Positions 63,205-64,000 of a stretch of 64,000 bases of DNA are shown here, piece by piece (within the stretch, counting starts at the first letter, position 1; every line of letters begins with the position of its first letter). The translations under genes were made by a program, and so were the position numbers. This stretch comes from Duganella alba. Lineage in GTDB: Bacteria; Pseudomonadota; Gammaproteobacteria; Burkholderiales; Burkholderiaceae_D. The notes below the pieces were generated by a model. The model worked only from the letters and a program-made list of their open reading frames with translations. It was not told the origin of the DNA and did not search any database. The stretch covers positions 1 through 64,000 of the forward strand of contig NZ_WKJN01000015.1 of assembly GCF_009674495.1 (NCBI RefSeq). The letters run 5' to 3'.

Positions 63205-64000
63205 TTACTTCGCCGCTTCCTTGTTGATCGCCGAGATCAGATCCTTGCCGATCCGGCTCTCCATCTGCTGCTGCACCGGCAGCAGCGCCTTGCGCCAGTC
63301 GGCCTGCTCTTTCACGCTGAGCGTGTAGATCTCGGTCTTGCCGGCCTTTTTGATCGCATCCAGCGCCATGTCGTTGTCACGTTGCGCAATCGCTTTCTCG
63401 AAGGTGGTGGCATCCTTCATCGCCTTGTCCAGCGCGGCGCGGATGTCCGGCGGCAGACCGTCCCAGAACTTCTTGTTGACGATGACCGCATAGCCCAGGT
63501 AACCGTGGTTCGACACCGTCACATACTTCTGCACCTCGTGCATCTTCTGCGTGTACATATTCGACGGCGGATTCTCGGTGCCGTCCACCACGCCGGTCTG
63601 CAGCGCCTGGTACACCTCGGAGAACGCCAGCACCTGCGGGTTCGCGCCCAGCGCGCGCATCTGCGCGTCCAGCACCTTGGACGACTGGATGCGCATCTTC
63701 AGGCCTTTGAAATCGGTCGGATTATGCAGTGGCTTGTTGGCCGACATGACCTTGAAACCGTTGTCCCAGAACGCCAGGCCGGTGATGCCCTTCGGCTCCA
63801 GCTTCTTCAGCAGCGACTTGCCGATTTCGCCTTCGGTGACGTTGTACAGCGCCGTTTTCGACGGGAAGATGTACGGCAGGTCGAACGCCTCGAATTCCTT
63901 CACGCCCAGCGGGCCGAACTTGGCCAGCGACGGCGCCAGCATCTGCACCGCGCCCAGTTGCAGCGCTTCCAGCTCTTCCTTGTCCTTGTACAGCTGGCTG
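63205..64000 (-). CDS. dctP: TRAP transporter substrate-binding protein DctP (partial, C-terminal part)
   Basis: The frame is open to the window edge, so the N-terminus and signal peptide are missing; 265 residues are visible. Family landmarks are LGAVQMLAPSLAKFGPLGVKEF, LPYIFPS, the ligand-binding GLKMRIQSS (the conserved Arg) and QALQTGVVDGTENPP. It is the periplasmic binder that would deliver substrate to DctQM. The gene faces dctQM across a terminator, an uncommon order. Confidence 0.94.
   Translation of the reverse strand, partial: SQLYKDKEELEALQLGAVQMLAPSLAKFGPLGVKEFEAFDLPYIFPSKTALYNVTEGEIGKSLLKKLEPKGITGLAFWDNGFKVMSANKPLHNPTDFKGLKMRIQSSKVLDAQMRALGANPQVLAFSEVYQALQTGVVDGTENPPSNMYTQKMHEVQKYVTVSNHGYLGYAVIVNKKFWDGLPPDIRAALDKAMKDATTFEKAIAQRDNDMALDAIKKAGKTEIYTLSVKEQADWRKALLPVQQQMESRIGKDLISAINKEAAK

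Overview
The window is one continuous GC-rich chromosomal segment with dense genes, short intergenic gaps and strong G/C third-position bias. It looks like a betaproteobacterium of the Burkholderiales, most likely an Oxalobacteraceae of the Massilia/Duganella/Janthinobacterium kind. The pointers are the intact rpsU-yqeY-dnaG-rpoD macromolecular synthesis cluster, the small MAKTNFAYEKRQRE-type protein, the many c-di-GMP enzymes, the ArgP/ArgO pair and a dispersed 50-bp palindromic repeat. The genus is inference. No phage, IS element or CRISPR array was seen.

Layout. 1-10547 (+) is a surface-glycan island: a double GT4 glycosyltransferase, a small epimerase-like protein, a GT2 polyprenyl-phosphate glycosyltransferase, a GtrA flippase-like protein, an FAD oxidoreductase and two tandem paralogous polytopic membrane proteins. 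It ends in a strong bidirectional terminator. 10610-19558 holds an RhlE-type RNA helicase, a propeller/GGDEF sensor, a tiny Oxidored-like protein, a TetR-controlled pair (CPBP protease and DUF308-like membrane protein) with two matching operators, and a chemoreceptor. 19583-26000 holds a TonB-dependent receptor, an Nramp-related transporter, a small secreted protein and a PAS-GGDEF-EAL protein. 26046-35051 holds argO/argP, a Dot1-like methyltransferase with a DUF5710 protein, a GNAT enzyme, a Gfo/Idh/MocA oxidoreductase, an S41 peptidase and a NatAB-like ABC exporter.

35110-40729 (-) is the housekeeping core: tRNA-Ile(CAU), rpoD, dnaG, yqeY and rpsU. 40871-50313 holds a BaiN-type flavoprotein, ybiB, DAHP synthase, a NirD-like orphan, tsaD, a LysR/SDR divergent pair and a YdjM-AAA ATPase-DUF427 overlapping operon. 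50326-60416 holds a GAF-GGDEF protein, plsY with a FrnE-like oxidoreductase, ybaK, an endonuclease/exonuclease/phosphatase-fold protein, an RND efflux adaptor and pump, xerD and an O6-alkylguanine-DNA alkyltransferase. 60994-64000 is a TRAP C4-dicarboxylate-type transporter whose substrate-binding gene faces the two permease genes tail to tail.

How the parts work together. The GT2, GtrA and GT-C-like proteins resemble a three-component Gtr module that moves a sugar on undecaprenyl phosphate across the membrane and attaches it outside. Three GGDEF proteins, all with an intact inhibitory RxxD site, and a CheR-tethered chemoreceptor point to a motile, surface-living bacterium. The least explained items are the Dot1-like methyltransferase locus, the dispersed palindromes, the long inverted repeat inside the rpsU cluster, and a 577-bp gap at 60417-60993 with a candidate small RNA and an FNR-type box.
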